In this document: positions 35,558 through 44,190 of the stretch, piece by piece | Position numbering within the stretch: the first letter of the stretch is position 1 | Layout of the letters: each line of letters starts with the position of its first letter | Source of the DNA: Candidatus Gastranaerophilales bacterium | Lineage (GTDB): Bacteria; Cyanobacteriota; Vampirovibrionia; Gastranaerophilales; Gastranaerophilaceae | Assembly (NCBI GenBank): GCA_944325655.1 | Contig: CALVAW010000014.1 | Span: 1 to 44,335 of the forward strand | Direction of reading: 5' to 3' | DNA length: 44,335 nt | Program-made: the position numbers and the translations under genes | Notes under the pieces: generated by a model | The model's input: the letters and a program-made list of their open reading frames with translations, nothing else | What the model was told of the DNA's origin: nothing | The model's database searches: none

Positions 35558-37216
35558 ATGTCAACAGTAGAGTATTTTACTAATTCGGAAGAATTAAAAA
35601 AATTGATGTCAGCAGCTCGTGCAACCATTACCGCACCTTTCTTCGGCAACAACGTTGAAGAAGTAAAATCGGTATCGGAAGCATATAAGCTTGCTAAAGA
35701 TTCATCAGGAACAATCGAATTAACTGGAATGCCGGTTTACGAACCAGAAAAAATAGGTTTACCAAAAGGTGCTAACCAATTATTATTCAACGACGGAACG
35801 GTTGTAGGTCGTTGTGCGGCAGCAAGAAAAATTGTAGGGGAACCAAACTGCGATTTAGCATACTTATTGCCTATTATTCGTGAAGCAATCTATGGAACAC
35901 GTGACAAATTAATGTATAAAACAGAAGCTGTAGTCGGTCTTGAAGAAGATTTCATGATTAAAGCTCATTTAATGATACCTGCAGGCTTTGAAAATATCAT
36001 GTATTCTTGGATGTTAAACTTCCAATATATAAATGAAGAATATGCAAAAATGTATGATAATTCAAGACAAATTAACGAAGGCGATATTTACGTATTCTCT
36101 GATCCTGATTGGACACATCCTGATTTCCCATACGGATTAACATTCTTTGACCCTGCACACAATTGTGCTGCAATTTTAGGTATGAGATATTTCGGTGAAC
36201 ACAAAAAAGGAACTCTTACTCTTGCTTGGGGTGCAGCTGCAAGAAACGGCTATGCATCTTGCCATGGCGGTATGAAACGTTATAACCTTGCTAACAATCA
36301 ATCATTCCAAGTAGCAGTATTTGGTCTTTCAGGTTCAGGTAAATCAACAATCACACACGCTAAACATGGCGGCAAATATGATATTACGGTTCTTCATGAC
36401 GATGCATTTATCATTAATGTACATGATAAATATACAATTGCTTTAGAACCGGCTTACTTCGATAAAACAGCGGATTATCCGATTGGCTGCGACGACAATA
36501 AATATATCTTAACTCAACAAAATGCCGGCGCTATCCAACTTGCAGACGGTAAAGTTGTTTCGGTTACTGAAGATATCAGAAACGGCAACGGACGTGCAGT
36601 TAAATCAAAACTATGGTCACCAAACAGAGTTGATAGAATTGATCAACCGATAAATGCAATATTCTGGTTAATGAAAGATCCTACAATTCCTCCTGTATTA
36701 AAATTATCGGGAGCTTCACTCGGTTCCGCTATGGGAGCAACATTAGCAACAAAAAGATCATCTGCTGAAAGATTAGCAAAAGGAGTTGATCCTAACGCGC
36801 TGGTTGTTGAACCTTATGCAAACCCATTCAGAGTTTATCCTCTTGCTATGGATTACGAAAGATTTAAACAATTAATCGAAGATGGAGTTGACTGCTATAT
36901 CTTAAATACAGGTGAATTTATGGGAACAAAAGTTAAACCAAGCCACACTCTTGGCATAATTGAAGCTATTGTCTCCGGCGAAGCAAAATTCCACAAATGG
37001 GAAAACTTCTCTGATATTGAAATTATGGATATCGAAGGATTTGATGCTTCATTTAGCAACAAAGAATATGCAGAACAATTCAAAGCTCGTATGTTAGATA
37101 GAATCAACTTTGTTAAATCAAGAGAAACAGAAAAAGCAGGATTAGACAAACTTCCGGCTGATGCACTTGAAGCTCTTGAAAATGTTGTAAGACAAACAGA
37201 AACAGCTAATGTATAA
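35558..37216 (+). CDS. pckA: Phosphoenolpyruvate carboxykinase (ATP), divergent type
   Basis: 552 residues from the ATG at 35558, with AAAGGAG eight bases upstream; an in-frame ATG upstream lacks one. The PEPCK nucleotide loop FGLSGSGKST lies near residue 260, followed by HDDAFIINV where the usual enzyme has GDDEHGW. YFGEHKKGTLTLAWG near 215 matches the kinase-1a region. It interconverts oxaloacetate and PEP with ATP. The family's MHCSAN segment is not recognisable here, so it is a divergent subfamily. A weak TTGTAA/TATAAA promoter lies at 35492-35518 with a short spacer. It diverges from ahcY. Confidence 0.82.
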   Translation: MSTVEYFTNSEELKKLMSAARATITAPFFGNNVEEVKSVSEAYKLAKDSSGTIELTGMPVYEPEKIGLPKGANQLLFNDGTVVGRCAAARKIVGEPNCDLAYLLPIIREAIYGTRDKLMYKTEAVVGLEEDFMIKAHLMIPAGFENIMYSWMLNFQYINEEYAKMYDNSRQINEGDIYVFSDPDWTHPDFPYGLTFFDPAHNCAAILGMRYFGEHKKGTLTLAWGAAARNGYASCHGGMKRYNLANNQSFQVAVFGLSGSGKSTITHAKHGGKYDITVLHDDAFIINVHDKYTIALEPAYFDKTADYPIGCDDNKYILTQQNAGAIQLADGKVVSVTEDIRNGNGRAVKSKLWSPNRVDRIDQPINAIFWLMKDPTIPPVLKLSGASLGSAMGATLATKRSSAERLAKGVDPNALVVEPYANPFRVYPLAMDYERFKQLIEDGVDCYILNTGEFMGTKVKPSHTLGIIEAIVSGEAKFHKWENFSDIEIMDIEGFDASFSNKEYAEQFKARMLDRINFVKSRETEKAGLDKLPADALEALENVVRQTETANV

Positions 37217-37238
37217 GCTAAAAAAATAAATAATATTT

Positions 37239-37268
37239 AAAGGATAGGCAAAATGCCTATCCTTTATA
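37239..37268. terminator. Bidirectional terminator
   Basis: AAAGGATAGGC-AAAAT-GCCTATCCTTT is a perfect 11-base stem between pckA and the convergent grcA. Confidence 0.9.
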
Positions 37269-37304
37269 ATTTAAACGCATTTATGTCAGTCAGTAACTAT
37301 ATAT

Positions 37305-37547
37305 TTAAGCACCCAATTGAGAGTGAAAAGTTCTTGAAATGACATCATCTTGTTGTTCTTTTGTTAATTTAATAAAATTAACCGCATACCCTGAAACTCT
37401 GACTGTAAGCTGCGGATATTTTTCAGGATGTGCTTGAGCATCAAGCAATGTTTCACGATTAAAAACATTAACATTCAAATGATGTCCGCCTTTTTCAACA
37501 TACCCGTCTAAAAGGTTAATTAAATTTTCTTCTTGTTGAGTTGTCAT
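37305..37547 (-). CDS. grcA: Autonomous glycyl radical protein (GrcA/YfiD-like)
   Basis: 80 residues from the ATG at 37547 with GGAGA upstream; the longer open frame begins in unrelated sequence. It is a free-standing copy of the pyruvate formate-lyase C-terminus: [19 protein letters not shown] at 20-38, [17 protein letters not shown] at 45-61 with the radical Gly53, and ISRTFHSQL at the end. E. coli YfiD (127 residues) replaces an oxygen-cleaved PFL end; this one has little more than the radical domain. No pfl gene is in the window. It lies 19 bp downstream of rubredoxin, probably in one operon. Confidence 0.9.
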   Translation of the reverse strand: MTTQQEENLINLLDGYVEKGGHHLNVNVFNRETLLDAQAHPEKYPQLTVRVSGYAVNFIKLTKEQQDDVISRTFHSQLGA

Positions 37548-37566
37548 AATATTTTCTCCAATTATC

Positions 37567-37728
37567 TTATTCTTCTTTACTAAATTCATCTTTACCGACT
37601 GAACACAAAGGACAAAGCCAATCAGAAGGTAAATCCTCAAATTTTGTGTTTGCTTTTATATTATTTTCTTCATCACCCAAGTCTTCGTCATATACATAGC
37701 CGCATATATTGCATACATATTTTGCCAT
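37567..37728 (-). CDS. Rubredoxin
   Basis: 53 residues, a full-length rubredoxin. The iron-binding Cys pairs are CNICGYVYD at 6-14 and [12 protein letters not shown] at 38-49, with the conserved aromatic residues Tyr11, Tyr13 and Trp37. It is a small cytosolic electron carrier, often donating to oxygen or superoxide reductases. AAAGGAG precedes the ATG. It is first in a two-gene operon with grcA, read away from the Crp/Fnr gene, and its promoter (-10 TATACT at 37757-37762) lies 41.5 bp from the centre of a palindromic operator. Confidence 0.95.
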   Translation of the reverse strand: MAKYVCNICGYVYDEDLGDEENNIKANTKFEDLPSDWLCPLCSVGKDEFSKEE

Positions 37729-37756
37729 ATTTTCTCCTTTTCAATTTTATAGTTTT

Positions 37757-37799
37757 AGTATACACTAGTTTTAACAACATTTCTGTTGTAATTACAACA
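37757..37799 (-). promoter_or_regulatory. Rubredoxin-grcA promoter with Crp/Fnr-type operator
   Basis: TGTTGTAATTACAACA at 37784-37799 is a perfect 16-bp palindrome of the Crp/Fnr form (five-base arms TGTTG/CAACA, six-base centre). On the minus strand TATACT (37757-37762) predicts a start near 37750, which puts the palindrome's centre (37791.5) at -41.5, the class II activation position. An extra ACAACA arm lies at 37774-37779. No good -35 box is present, as expected for an activator-dependent promoter. The palindrome ends 14 bp before the regulator's own ATG. Confidence 0.6.
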
Positions 37800-37812
37800 T
37801 TAAGGAAAAATT

Positions 37813-38481
37813 ATGGAAAAATATTATTCAAAAATTAAAAATTCGCCGCTTTTTTGCGGAATAACAGATGCAGAGCTTGAAAAAATGTTAAAATGTTTCG
37901 GCGGATATGTAAAAAAATATGAAGATGGAGATATGATAATTCGTCAAGGTGAAATAATTTCTAAAATATACCTCATTTTAGACGGCGAAGTAAATGTTGA
38001 AAAAGAAACATATTGGGGAAGAAGAATAATAATCCAAAAACTATATGCTAACAATAATATAGGTCTTGCTCTTGTAGCATCCAAAAATATTGAAGCAAAT
38101 ATAAACGCAGTCTGCGTAGGTCATGCTCTAATCTTAATTTTAAATTATGAAAAATGCTCCAGAATGTGTCAAAATGCTTGCATGCACCATGGAGTACTCA
38201 TTAGCAATTTATTTAAAATTATATCTAAAGAAAACATTGAACTGATAGAGAAAATAGAAAATATATCGCAAAAAACAATAAGAGACAAGCTTCTAACCTA
38301 TCTTTCAAACGAAAGTCAAAAACATAAATCAAACATTTTTGAAATCCCCTTTAACAGACAAGACTTAGCGGACTATCTTAATATTGACAGGTCGGCTATG
38401 TCTTTTGAATTATCAAAATTAAAATCCGAAGGTTATATTAATTATAAAAAAAATAAATTTGTTTTAAAAATAGAAGTTTAA
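37813..38481 (+). CDS. Crp/Fnr-family transcriptional regulator
   Basis: 222 residues. An N-terminal cyclic-nucleotide-type beta-roll (about 1-115: FCGITDAELEKML, EDGDMIIRQGEIISKIYLIL) is followed by a long dimerisation helix, then a winged helix (about 150-222: IPFNRQDLADYLNIDRSAMS, LSKLKSEGYINYKK). Four Cys lie in and near the sensor (Cys15, Cys33 and others), but no Fnr-like N-terminal Cys cluster, so an effector such as haem or cAMP cannot be told. AAGGA precedes the ATG. The palindrome just upstream suggests autoregulation and control of rubredoxin-grcA. Confidence 0.88.
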   Translation: MEKYYSKIKNSPLFCGITDAELEKMLKCFGGYVKKYEDGDMIIRQGEIISKIYLILDGEVNVEKETYWGRRIIIQKLYANNNIGLALVASKNIEANINAVCVGHALILILNYEKCSRMCQNACMHHGVLISNLFKIISKENIELIEKIENISQKTIRDKLLTYLSNESQKHKSNIFEIPFNRQDLADYLNIDRSAMSFELSKLKSEGYINYKKNKFVLKIEV

Positions 38482-38592
38482 GAAATATAAATATTTTGAC
38501 AAAAACAAAGACAAATATACTCTATATTGACCATGATTTTTATTTTTGATTTATACTATATTATACGTAAAATATTATAATTGAGAGGTGCC

Positions 38593-39888
38593 ATGACAAA
38601 TACAGTTACAATTGATGAAAAAAATATAGCAACAATTGATATAACAATTGATTCAAATGCTGCAAAAGAAGCATACGAAAGAACATTGAAAGCATTTGGT
38701 GCAAACGTTAACATTGCAGGTTTCAGAAAAGGGAAAGCTCCCAATAGCGTTGTAGAAAAATATATTGGTCAGGAAAGAATAAAGGCGGAAGTTATAGACA
38801 GACTGTTCCCTACTGAATTTCAAAAAGCAGTTGATGAAAATAAACTTAATATCGCATTCCGTCCGACAATTGAAAATGTTGAATTTGAACTTGGTTCAGA
38901 TTTAAAAATCAAAGCTGCGGTTGAACTAAAACCTGAAGTTAAAATAGGAAAATATAAAGACGTCGAAATTAAATATGACGAATTTAAAAACCCTGAAGAC
39001 GCTCTTGAAAAAGAACTTGAAATGACCCAAAAAAGATTTTCGAAACTTGAAAAAGTAGATAGACCATCAACAGATAAAGACACTGTAGTGTTTGATTTTG
39101 AAGGATATATCGGAAAAGTGGGCGAAGAAAAAATAGAGCACGGAGATGCTAAAAATTATTCTCTTGATTTATCAAATTCAAACTTCATCCCCGGTTTTGC
39201 AGAAGGACTGATAGGACATAAAGCAGGAGAAGAATTTGTTATAGATGTAAAATTCCCGAAAGATTATCATGAAGAAAAACTAAAAGATGCTCCGGCTCAA
39301 TTTAAAATAACACTCCACGAAGTTAAAGAAAGAATAATGCCCGAGCTAAATGATGAACTGGCTAAAAAAGCAGGGAAAGACAGCTTGGATGCCCTTAAAG
39401 AAGATATTAAAAAATATCTTGAAACAATGGCAAAAAATCAAAATGAAAGAATTAAATCTGATGCTATTTTTGAAAGCGTTTTAAACGGCACTGAAATCAA
39501 AATTCAAGACACAATGCTGGATAGAGAATATCAAGCAATTATGGAAGAAGCAAAACATCAAGCAACTCAACAAGGACAAAACTTTGATAAACTTGTTGAA
39601 GCTGAAGGTAAAGAAAATGTTGAAAAGCGTTTTCGTGAAGAAGCAGAAAAGAGAATTAAAAATTCTTTAATTGTTGAAAAAATTGCTCAAGAAGCTGATT
39701 TAAAAATTGAACAAAAAGATATAATGGAACATATTAATCAAATGGCAGCAATGTATGGCATGGCACCGGTTCAATTATTTGAAGAATTAAGAAAAAATCC
39801 CAATGCATTCGCAGCAATTTCTCAACAAATAACCGCAAATAAGGTTAACGAATATTTACTCAACAATAATACGTTTATAGCAAAATAA
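38593..39888 (+). CDS. tig: Trigger factor
   Basis: 431 residues from the ATG at 38593, with AGAGGTG upstream; an upstream TTG is open but has no ribosome site. The ribosome-binding N-domain (about 1-115) has the signature GFRKGKAPNSVVEKYIG near residue 39. The FKBP-type PPIase domain (about 150-235: DTVVFDFEGYIG, FIPGFAEGLIGHKAGEE) and the helical C-domain follow. It chaperones nascent chains. It heads tig-clpP-clpX, a classical order. Two candidate -35/-10 pairs (TTGACA at 38496 and TTGACC at 38527) lie upstream with imperfect spacers. Confidence 0.94.
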   Translation: MTNTVTIDEKNIATIDITIDSNAAKEAYERTLKAFGANVNIAGFRKGKAPNSVVEKYIGQERIKAEVIDRLFPTEFQKAVDENKLNIAFRPTIENVEFELGSDLKIKAAVELKPEVKIGKYKDVEIKYDEFKNPEDALEKELEMTQKRFSKLEKVDRPSTDKDTVVFDFEGYIGKVGEEKIEHGDAKNYSLDLSNSNFIPGFAEGLIGHKAGEEFVIDVKFPKDYHEEKLKDAPAQFKITLHEVKERIMPELNDELAKKAGKDSLDALKEDIKKYLETMAKNQNERIKSDAIFESVLNGTEIKIQDTMLDREYQAIMEEAKHQATQQGQNFDKLVEAEGKENVEKRFREEAEKRIKNSLIVEKIAQEADLKIEQKDIMEHINQMAAMYGMAPVQLFEELRKNPNAFAAISQQITANKVNEYLLNNNTFIAK

Positions 39889-39909
39889 TTCAGAGAAAGG
39901 ATAAATTAG

Positions 39910-40500
39910 ATGAGTTTCGTGCCAGTAGTTATAGAACAATCATCCAGAGGTGAAAGGTCTTTTGATATATTTTCAAGACTTTTAAGAGAAAGAATTATAT
40001 TCTTGGGAACACCTATAGATGATATGGTAGCAAATTTAATAGTAGCTCAAATGTTGCTTTTGGATAGTGAAAATTCGGAAAAAGACATTATGCTATATAT
40101 TAATTCTCCCGGAGGTTCAGTAACTGCAGGTTTTGCAATATATGACACGATGCAACATATAAGAGCAGATGTTTCAACGATTTGCTTAGGTCAAGCAGCT
40201 TCAATGGGAGCATTTTTGCTTTCATCAGGTGCAAAAGGGAAACGTCTTGCTTTACCTCATTCCAGAGTTTTAATACACCAACCTTTAGGCGGAGCGCAAG
40301 GTCAAGCAACAGATATTGAAATACAAGCTAACGAAATATTAAGAATTAAAAAATCTCTAAATTCAATACTATCGTCAAACACCGGTCAACCACTGAAAAA
40401 AATAGAAAAAGATACCGATCGTGACTACATTATGACGGCACAAGAAGCAGTTGAATACGGTATGATAGATAAAGTGATAACCTTGGAAGATAATAAATAA
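39910..40500 (+). CDS. clpP: ATP-dependent Clp protease proteolytic subunit
   Basis: 196 residues. The catalytic triad is visible: Ser in [11 protein letters not shown] near residue 97, His in [10 protein letters not shown] near 122, Asp in KDTDRDYIM near 171. The [14 protein letters not shown] region near 69 and the hydrophobic N-terminal axial loop ([20 protein letters not shown]) are intact. It forms the tetradecameric protease with ClpX, encoded 14 bp downstream. The GAGAAAGG ribosome site supports the start. Confidence 0.97.
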   Translation: MSFVPVVIEQSSRGERSFDIFSRLLRERIIFLGTPIDDMVANLIVAQMLLLDSENSEKDIMLYINSPGGSVTAGFAIYDTMQHIRADVSTICLGQAASMGAFLLSSGAKGKRLALPHSRVLIHQPLGGAQGQATDIEIQANEILRIKKSLNSILSSNTGQPLKKIEKDTDRDYIMTAQEAVEYGMIDKVITLEDNK

Positions 40501-40514
40501 GAAGGACATCATAA

Positions 40515-41813
40515 ATGGCTAAACCGACAGATCCAAATTTAAAATGTTCATTTTGCGGCAAAACCCAAGATCAGGTAAAAAAACTGATTGCAGGTCCCGA
40601 TGTGTGCATTTGTGATGAATGCATTGAACTGTGCAATGAAATATTAGATGAAGAATTATTTAACTTCAAACAAGAAGAAAAAGAAGCAGCCGACGAAGTT
40701 GCTATAGAATCAATTCCAAAACCCCAAGAAATCAAAGAATATCTTGATCAACATATAGTAGGGCAAGATGATGCTAAAAAAGTTTTATCTGTTGCAGTGT
40801 ATAATCACTACAAAAGAATTGCCCACAATATGGAGCAAGGTGAATCTGATATAGAAATTCAAAAAAGTAATATTCTTTTAGTCGGACCTACCGGTTCGGG
40901 TAAAACTCTTCTGGCGCAAACTTTAGCTAAAATGTTAAATGTGCCTTTCGCAGTTGCAGATGCTACCACATTGACCGAAGCCGGATATGTGGGAGATGAT
41001 GTGGAAAATATTCTGCTCAGACTGTATCAAAGTGCTGATTACGACGTTAAAAAAGCAGAACGAGGAATAATATACATTGATGAGATTGATAAAATTGCAA
41101 GAAAATCAGAAAATCCTTCAATAACAAGAGATGTTTCAGGCGAAGGCGTTCAACAAGCTCTTTTAAAAATGATTGAAGGAACCATTGCAAACGTTCCGCC
41201 TCAAGGTGGCAGAAAACATCCTCATCAAGAATTTATTCAAATCAACACAAATAATATATTATTCATCGTCGGAGGGGCATTTGTTGGTTTAGAAAAAATT
41301 GTCGAAAGAAGAGCGGGCACAACATCAAGCGTTGGATTTGGCTCCGCATCATTGACAAATGAAGAAAAAGAACGCGAAAGCGCTAAAATTTTAAAGAAAT
41401 TACAGCCCGATGATTTATTAAAATTTGGCTTAATACCGGAATTCATAGGAAGAATACCTATTTATACAGTATTAGACCCGCTGGATGAAAAAACACTTAA
41501 GATGATTTTAACTCAACCCAAAAATGCTATAGTTAAGCAATATGCTTGCTTAATGGGTATGGATGGAGTCGAATTAAAATTTGAAGACGATGCTATAGAT
41601 TTAATAGCAAAAGAAGCACTAAAGAGAAAAACAGGAGCTCGTGCATTACGTTCAATAGTGGAAGAAATTATGCTTGATATAATGTATGAAGTTCCTTCGA
41701 AAGAAGATATAAAAGAATTCACCGTAACGAAAGAAATGGTTGAAAAAAAGCAGCAAGGTGCTCAAGGAGAAGTAGTGCAGCTCCCCACAAAGCACCGAGA
41801 AGAAATAGCATAA
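40515..41813 (+). CDS. clpX: ClpX unfoldase subunit
   Basis: 432 residues. The N-terminal zinc domain has [11 protein letters not shown] at 11-21 and a CDECIELC segment at about 34-41. AAA+ motifs are [15 protein letters not shown] near 119 (Walker A), [11 protein letters not shown] near 183 (Walker B), and [10 protein letters not shown] near 230 (substrate-gripping RKH loop). The ClpP-contacting IGF loop (SVGFG near 275 in this protein) and the C-terminal small domain are present. It unfolds substrates for ClpP. A strong terminator follows. Confidence 0.97.
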   Translation: MAKPTDPNLKCSFCGKTQDQVKKLIAGPDVCICDECIELCNEILDEELFNFKQEEKEAADEVAIESIPKPQEIKEYLDQHIVGQDDAKKVLSVAVYNHYKRIAHNMEQGESDIEIQKSNILLVGPTGSGKTLLAQTLAKMLNVPFAVADATTLTEAGYVGDDVENILLRLYQSADYDVKKAERGIIYIDEIDKIARKSENPSITRDVSGEGVQQALLKMIEGTIANVPPQGGRKHPHQEFIQINTNNILFIVGGAFVGLEKIVERRAGTTSSVGFGSASLTNEEKERESAKILKKLQPDDLLKFGLIPEFIGRIPIYTVLDPLDEKTLKMILTQPKNAIVKQYACLMGMDGVELKFEDDAIDLIAKEALKRKTGARALRSIVEEIMLDIMYEVPSKEDIKEFTVTKEMVEKKQQGAQGEVVQLPTKHREEIA

Positions 41814-41816
41814 ATT

Positions 41817-41842
41817 AAAACTCCGCTCCGGCGGAGTTTTTT
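41817..41842 (+). terminator. tig-clpPX terminator
   Basis: AAAACTCCGC-TCCG-GCGGAGTTTTTT, a GC-rich stem with a T-run just after the clpX stop. Confidence 0.9.
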
Positions 41843-42005
41843 AATATACAACTTTAGTATAAGAAAATCTATACTTAATTTTAATTTTAATACTCTTTAA
41901 AAAATTATATATTAACAGAGTAATAAGGATATTGACTGCAAGGATGACAAACAAACATTCCCCGTTTTGTCTTTTAGTAGTCAGATGAAATAAAGGAGTA
42001 TTAAA

Positions 42006-42854
42006 ATGGCTGTTATTATTAACACAAACGTGGATTCTATTAAAATCCAAAACTGTCTTACAACTGCTACTGACCAAATGTCAAAAGCAATGGAAAGAAT
42101 GTCAACCGGTTTAAAGGTTAACTCTGCAAAAGACGATGCTGCAGGTACAGTTATCTCTGCTCGTATGGAAGTACAGTTAAACGGTAACAAAGTTGCTCAA
42201 AACAACGTTCAAAACGGTAATGCGCTTTTGGCAACGGCAGAAGGAAACTTGGATGTAATTCAGGACAACTTATCAAGAATTCGTGACTTGACTTTGCAAG
42301 CTAAAAACGGAACTTATTCCGATGAAGAAATTAAAGCTATGCAAGATGAAGTTGCGGAACGTATAGCTGAAATTGATCGTGTATCAACATCATCTAAGTA
42401 TTCACAATTAAGTTTATTTGAAGATGCTACTCTTCAAACTGATGGTATGACATTCCAAGTTGGTGCTAATGCTGCTGATGATAATACAATTTCAGTATCA
42501 AACGCTGTATTTGAAAGTGTTAAATTTGAAGAATTAACAGGCGCTGCAGACTTTGATTTAACAAAAATGAGCGCTGCTGCTCTTAAAACAGCGGTTGAAA
42601 ATCTTGACACAGGTATTGACAACGTTACAAGCAGAAAATCATTAATCGGTTCAGCTCAAAACCGTTTAGAATCTGCTCTGGATACTTTGACAATACAATA
42701 CGAAAACTTGTCAAGCGCTAAATCAATCATTACAGATGCCGATATTGCATCAGAAGCATCGGATTTTACTCAACAATCCATACTTCAACAAGTGTCAACA
42801 TCATTATTGGCACAAGCAAACCAAGCACCTTCGATAGCTTTAAGTTTAGTTTAG
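42006..42854 (+). CDS. fliC: Flagellin
   Basis: 282 residues. The N-terminal D0/D1 domain (MAVIINTNVDSIKIQNCL, then MSKAMERMSTGLKVNSAKDD, RMEVQLNGN) and the C-terminal helix (SIITDADIASEASDFTQQSI, ending in ALSLV) are typical. The central variable region is short (about 145-205), as in other compact flagellins. GGAG precedes the ATG after a long AT-rich leader of about 165 bp, in which I see no convincing sigma-28 or sigma-54 promoter. GACAAA/TTTGTC at 41946-41971 could form a hairpin there. It stands alone; no other flagellar gene is in the window. A terminator follows. Confidence 0.95.
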   Translation: MAVIINTNVDSIKIQNCLTTATDQMSKAMERMSTGLKVNSAKDDAAGTVISARMEVQLNGNKVAQNNVQNGNALLATAEGNLDVIQDNLSRIRDLTLQAKNGTYSDEEIKAMQDEVAERIAEIDRVSTSSKYSQLSLFEDATLQTDGMTFQVGANAADDNTISVSNAVFESVKFEELTGAADFDLTKMSAAALKTAVENLDTGIDNVTSRKSLIGSAQNRLESALDTLTIQYENLSSAKSIITDADIASEASDFTQQSILQQVSTSLLAQANQAPSIALSLV

Positions 42855-42889
42855 TATACAAGAATCTAACTGGTGATGGCAATACAAGT

Positions 42890-42917
42890 GGGTTAAACAT
42901 AGTTTAACCCTTTTTTT
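42890..42917 (+). terminator. Flagellin terminator
   Basis: GGGTTAAAC-ATA-GTTTAACCC followed by TTTTTTT, a canonical intrinsic terminator. Confidence 0.92.
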
Positions 42918-42933
42918 ATGCCTAAATATAAAA

Positions 42934-43152
42934 TTACTTTTCTTGTTTTTTAACTATTTTTATTTCGTAGCCAAGATAATCCAAAATTTGTTGTACCGTT
43001 TCAAATAAAATTCTTTTTTGAGAAAAACAGTATGATAAACCGCTTGCTTTTGGTATTTTATACCCTTGTTCCCTTAAAATAGAGGAAATTTTTCTCATGG
43101 ATAAGCATTTTTTTAATAATAAAATCTGAATTTCTTGCTTAATATCTATCAT
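42934..43152 (-). CDS. Small helix-turn-helix protein
   Basis: 72 residues. Residues 5-62 look like a short XRE-type DNA-binding fold (LLLKKCLSMRKISSILREQG, then LFETVQQILDYLGYEIKIV). The ending 'xIxxILGYEIK' is common in these proteins. No Shine-Dalgarno sequence is visible. It lies between flagellin and the divergent prepilin gene. The target is unknown. Confidence 0.55.
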   Translation of the reverse strand: MIDIKQEIQILLLKKCLSMRKISSILREQGYKIPKASGLSYCFSQKRILFETVQQILDYLGYEIKIVKKQEK

Positions 43153-43180
43153 ATAAAAACTTTATTTTAATTAATTTAAA

Positions 43181-43209
43181 TTGACAAATATATATAACAG
43201 TGATATATA
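43181..43209 (+). promoter_or_regulatory. Promoter for the prepilin gene, near-leaderless
   Basis: TTGACA (43181-43186), a 17-bp spacer and TATATA (43204-43209). The transcript should start about four bases before the ATG at 43220, which has no Shine-Dalgarno sequence. The TTG that would extend the open frame upstream is part of this -35 box. Confidence 0.6.
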
Positions 43210-43219
43210 TATTCGTACA

Positions 43220-44050
43220 ATGAACGAAAATATATATCAAACATTAAGAAAAAACTATAAATTAGCTTTTACTTTAGCTGAAATTATGATTGTTTTAACT
43301 ATAATCGGAATTTTGACTGCAATTCTACTACCTATTGCGATTAATTCCGCACCTGATGAAAATGTTATGAAATTTAAAAAAGGTAATAATACATTGGGGA
43401 CTGTTATAAGAGAACTTGTTAATTCGGATCAATACTATGCTAATGGTGATTTAGGAATAAGAGCAGACGGAACATTAATTGATGGACACCATGAAGGCGA
43501 CATTAAATATTTTTGTCAAACATTTGCGGATATCGTAAGTACAAAAGAAGTTAACTGTTCGGAAAATTCAACAAATACATCTGAAGCATATTCGAGAATT
43601 GATATTGGTTATACAAGTGCAAGCGAAACTGATGATAGAGTAGAAATAGCAAAAACATTAACAGATGATAGATGTAAAGAAACCGGAACTATCATCGGAG
43701 CAGAAATTGTAACATCAGATAACATTATTTATTATCAAACCACTCCAAGAATTACTTTCGGAATAAATTGGGTTGAAGAACTAAAAATGAACGATGAGTA
43801 TGGCGCAACTATTTTTTGCTATGAAAATGATGAAGTTTGTTTAAACGCCCGTTTATTCGGTCCTTCAAATTATCCATATCATAAAGATATATATGGAAAT
43901 GACAGAGTCTATAAAATCTTCTGCATGGATATAGACGGAATTAATAAAGGCGAAGACCCTTTTGGATACGGTATCAGGGCAGACGGAAAAATATTTCTCG
44001 GTGCAAGAGCACAAGAATGGCTTAAAAAATCAATTCAAAAAGGTGAATAA
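43220..44050 (+). CDS. Type IV pilin/type II secretion-like prepilin
   Basis: 276 residues from ATG 43220. The leader MNENIYQTLRKNYKLA is cut by prepilin peptidase before FTLAEIMIVLTIIGILTAIL, the N-methylated helix with the conserved Glu at +5. The residue before the cut is Ala instead of the usual Gly. A large, Cys-containing C-terminal domain (Cys at about 113, 127, 166, 208, 214 and 242, suggesting disulfides) has no match to major pilins. It is likely a minor pilin or pseudopilin with an export or adhesion role. A 45-residue membrane peptide follows 2 bp downstream. Confidence 0.85.
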   Translation: MNENIYQTLRKNYKLAFTLAEIMIVLTIIGILTAILLPIAINSAPDENVMKFKKGNNTLGTVIRELVNSDQYYANGDLGIRADGTLIDGHHEGDIKYFCQTFADIVSTKEVNCSENSTNTSEAYSRIDIGYTSASETDDRVEIAKTLTDDRCKETGTIIGAEIVTSDNIIYYQTTPRITFGINWVEELKMNDEYGATIFCYENDEVCLNARLFGPSNYPYHKDIYGNDRVYKIFCMDIDGINKGEDPFGYGIRADGKIFLGARAQEWLKKSIQKGE

Positions 44051-44052
44051 AT

Positions 44053-44190
44053 ATGAGCAAAAAAGAAAAAATTATTGCAATATGTTTTTCAATATCCATG
44101 GTTTTAATGATATTTTCATCAATTTATACAATAATATCCAATAAATCCGAAGGGTACAGTTTTAGAATTGAAAAAATATTTAATCAATAG
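44053..44190 (+). CDS. Small single-pass membrane protein
   Basis: 45 residues: MSKKEK, then a hydrophobic helix ([19 protein letters not shown]), then a short polar tail. AAGGTG lies nine bases before the ATG, and it begins 2 bp after the prepilin stop, so it is probably cotranslated. No family recognised. Its last 11 bp overlap the end of prfB on the other strand. Confidence 0.6.
   Translation: MSKKEKIIAICFSISMVLMIFSSIYTIISNKSEGYSFRIEKIFNQ

Noticed and set aside
41843-42005. Sigma-28 or sigma-54 promoter before flagellin
   Set aside because: No stretch matches the -10/-35 or -24/-12 consensus well enough; only weak partial matches were seen.
43181-43219. TTG start extending the prepilin upstream by 13 residues
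   Set aside because: The TTG is part of a good TTGACA box, no ribosome site precedes it, and the shorter start gives a normal prepilin leader.
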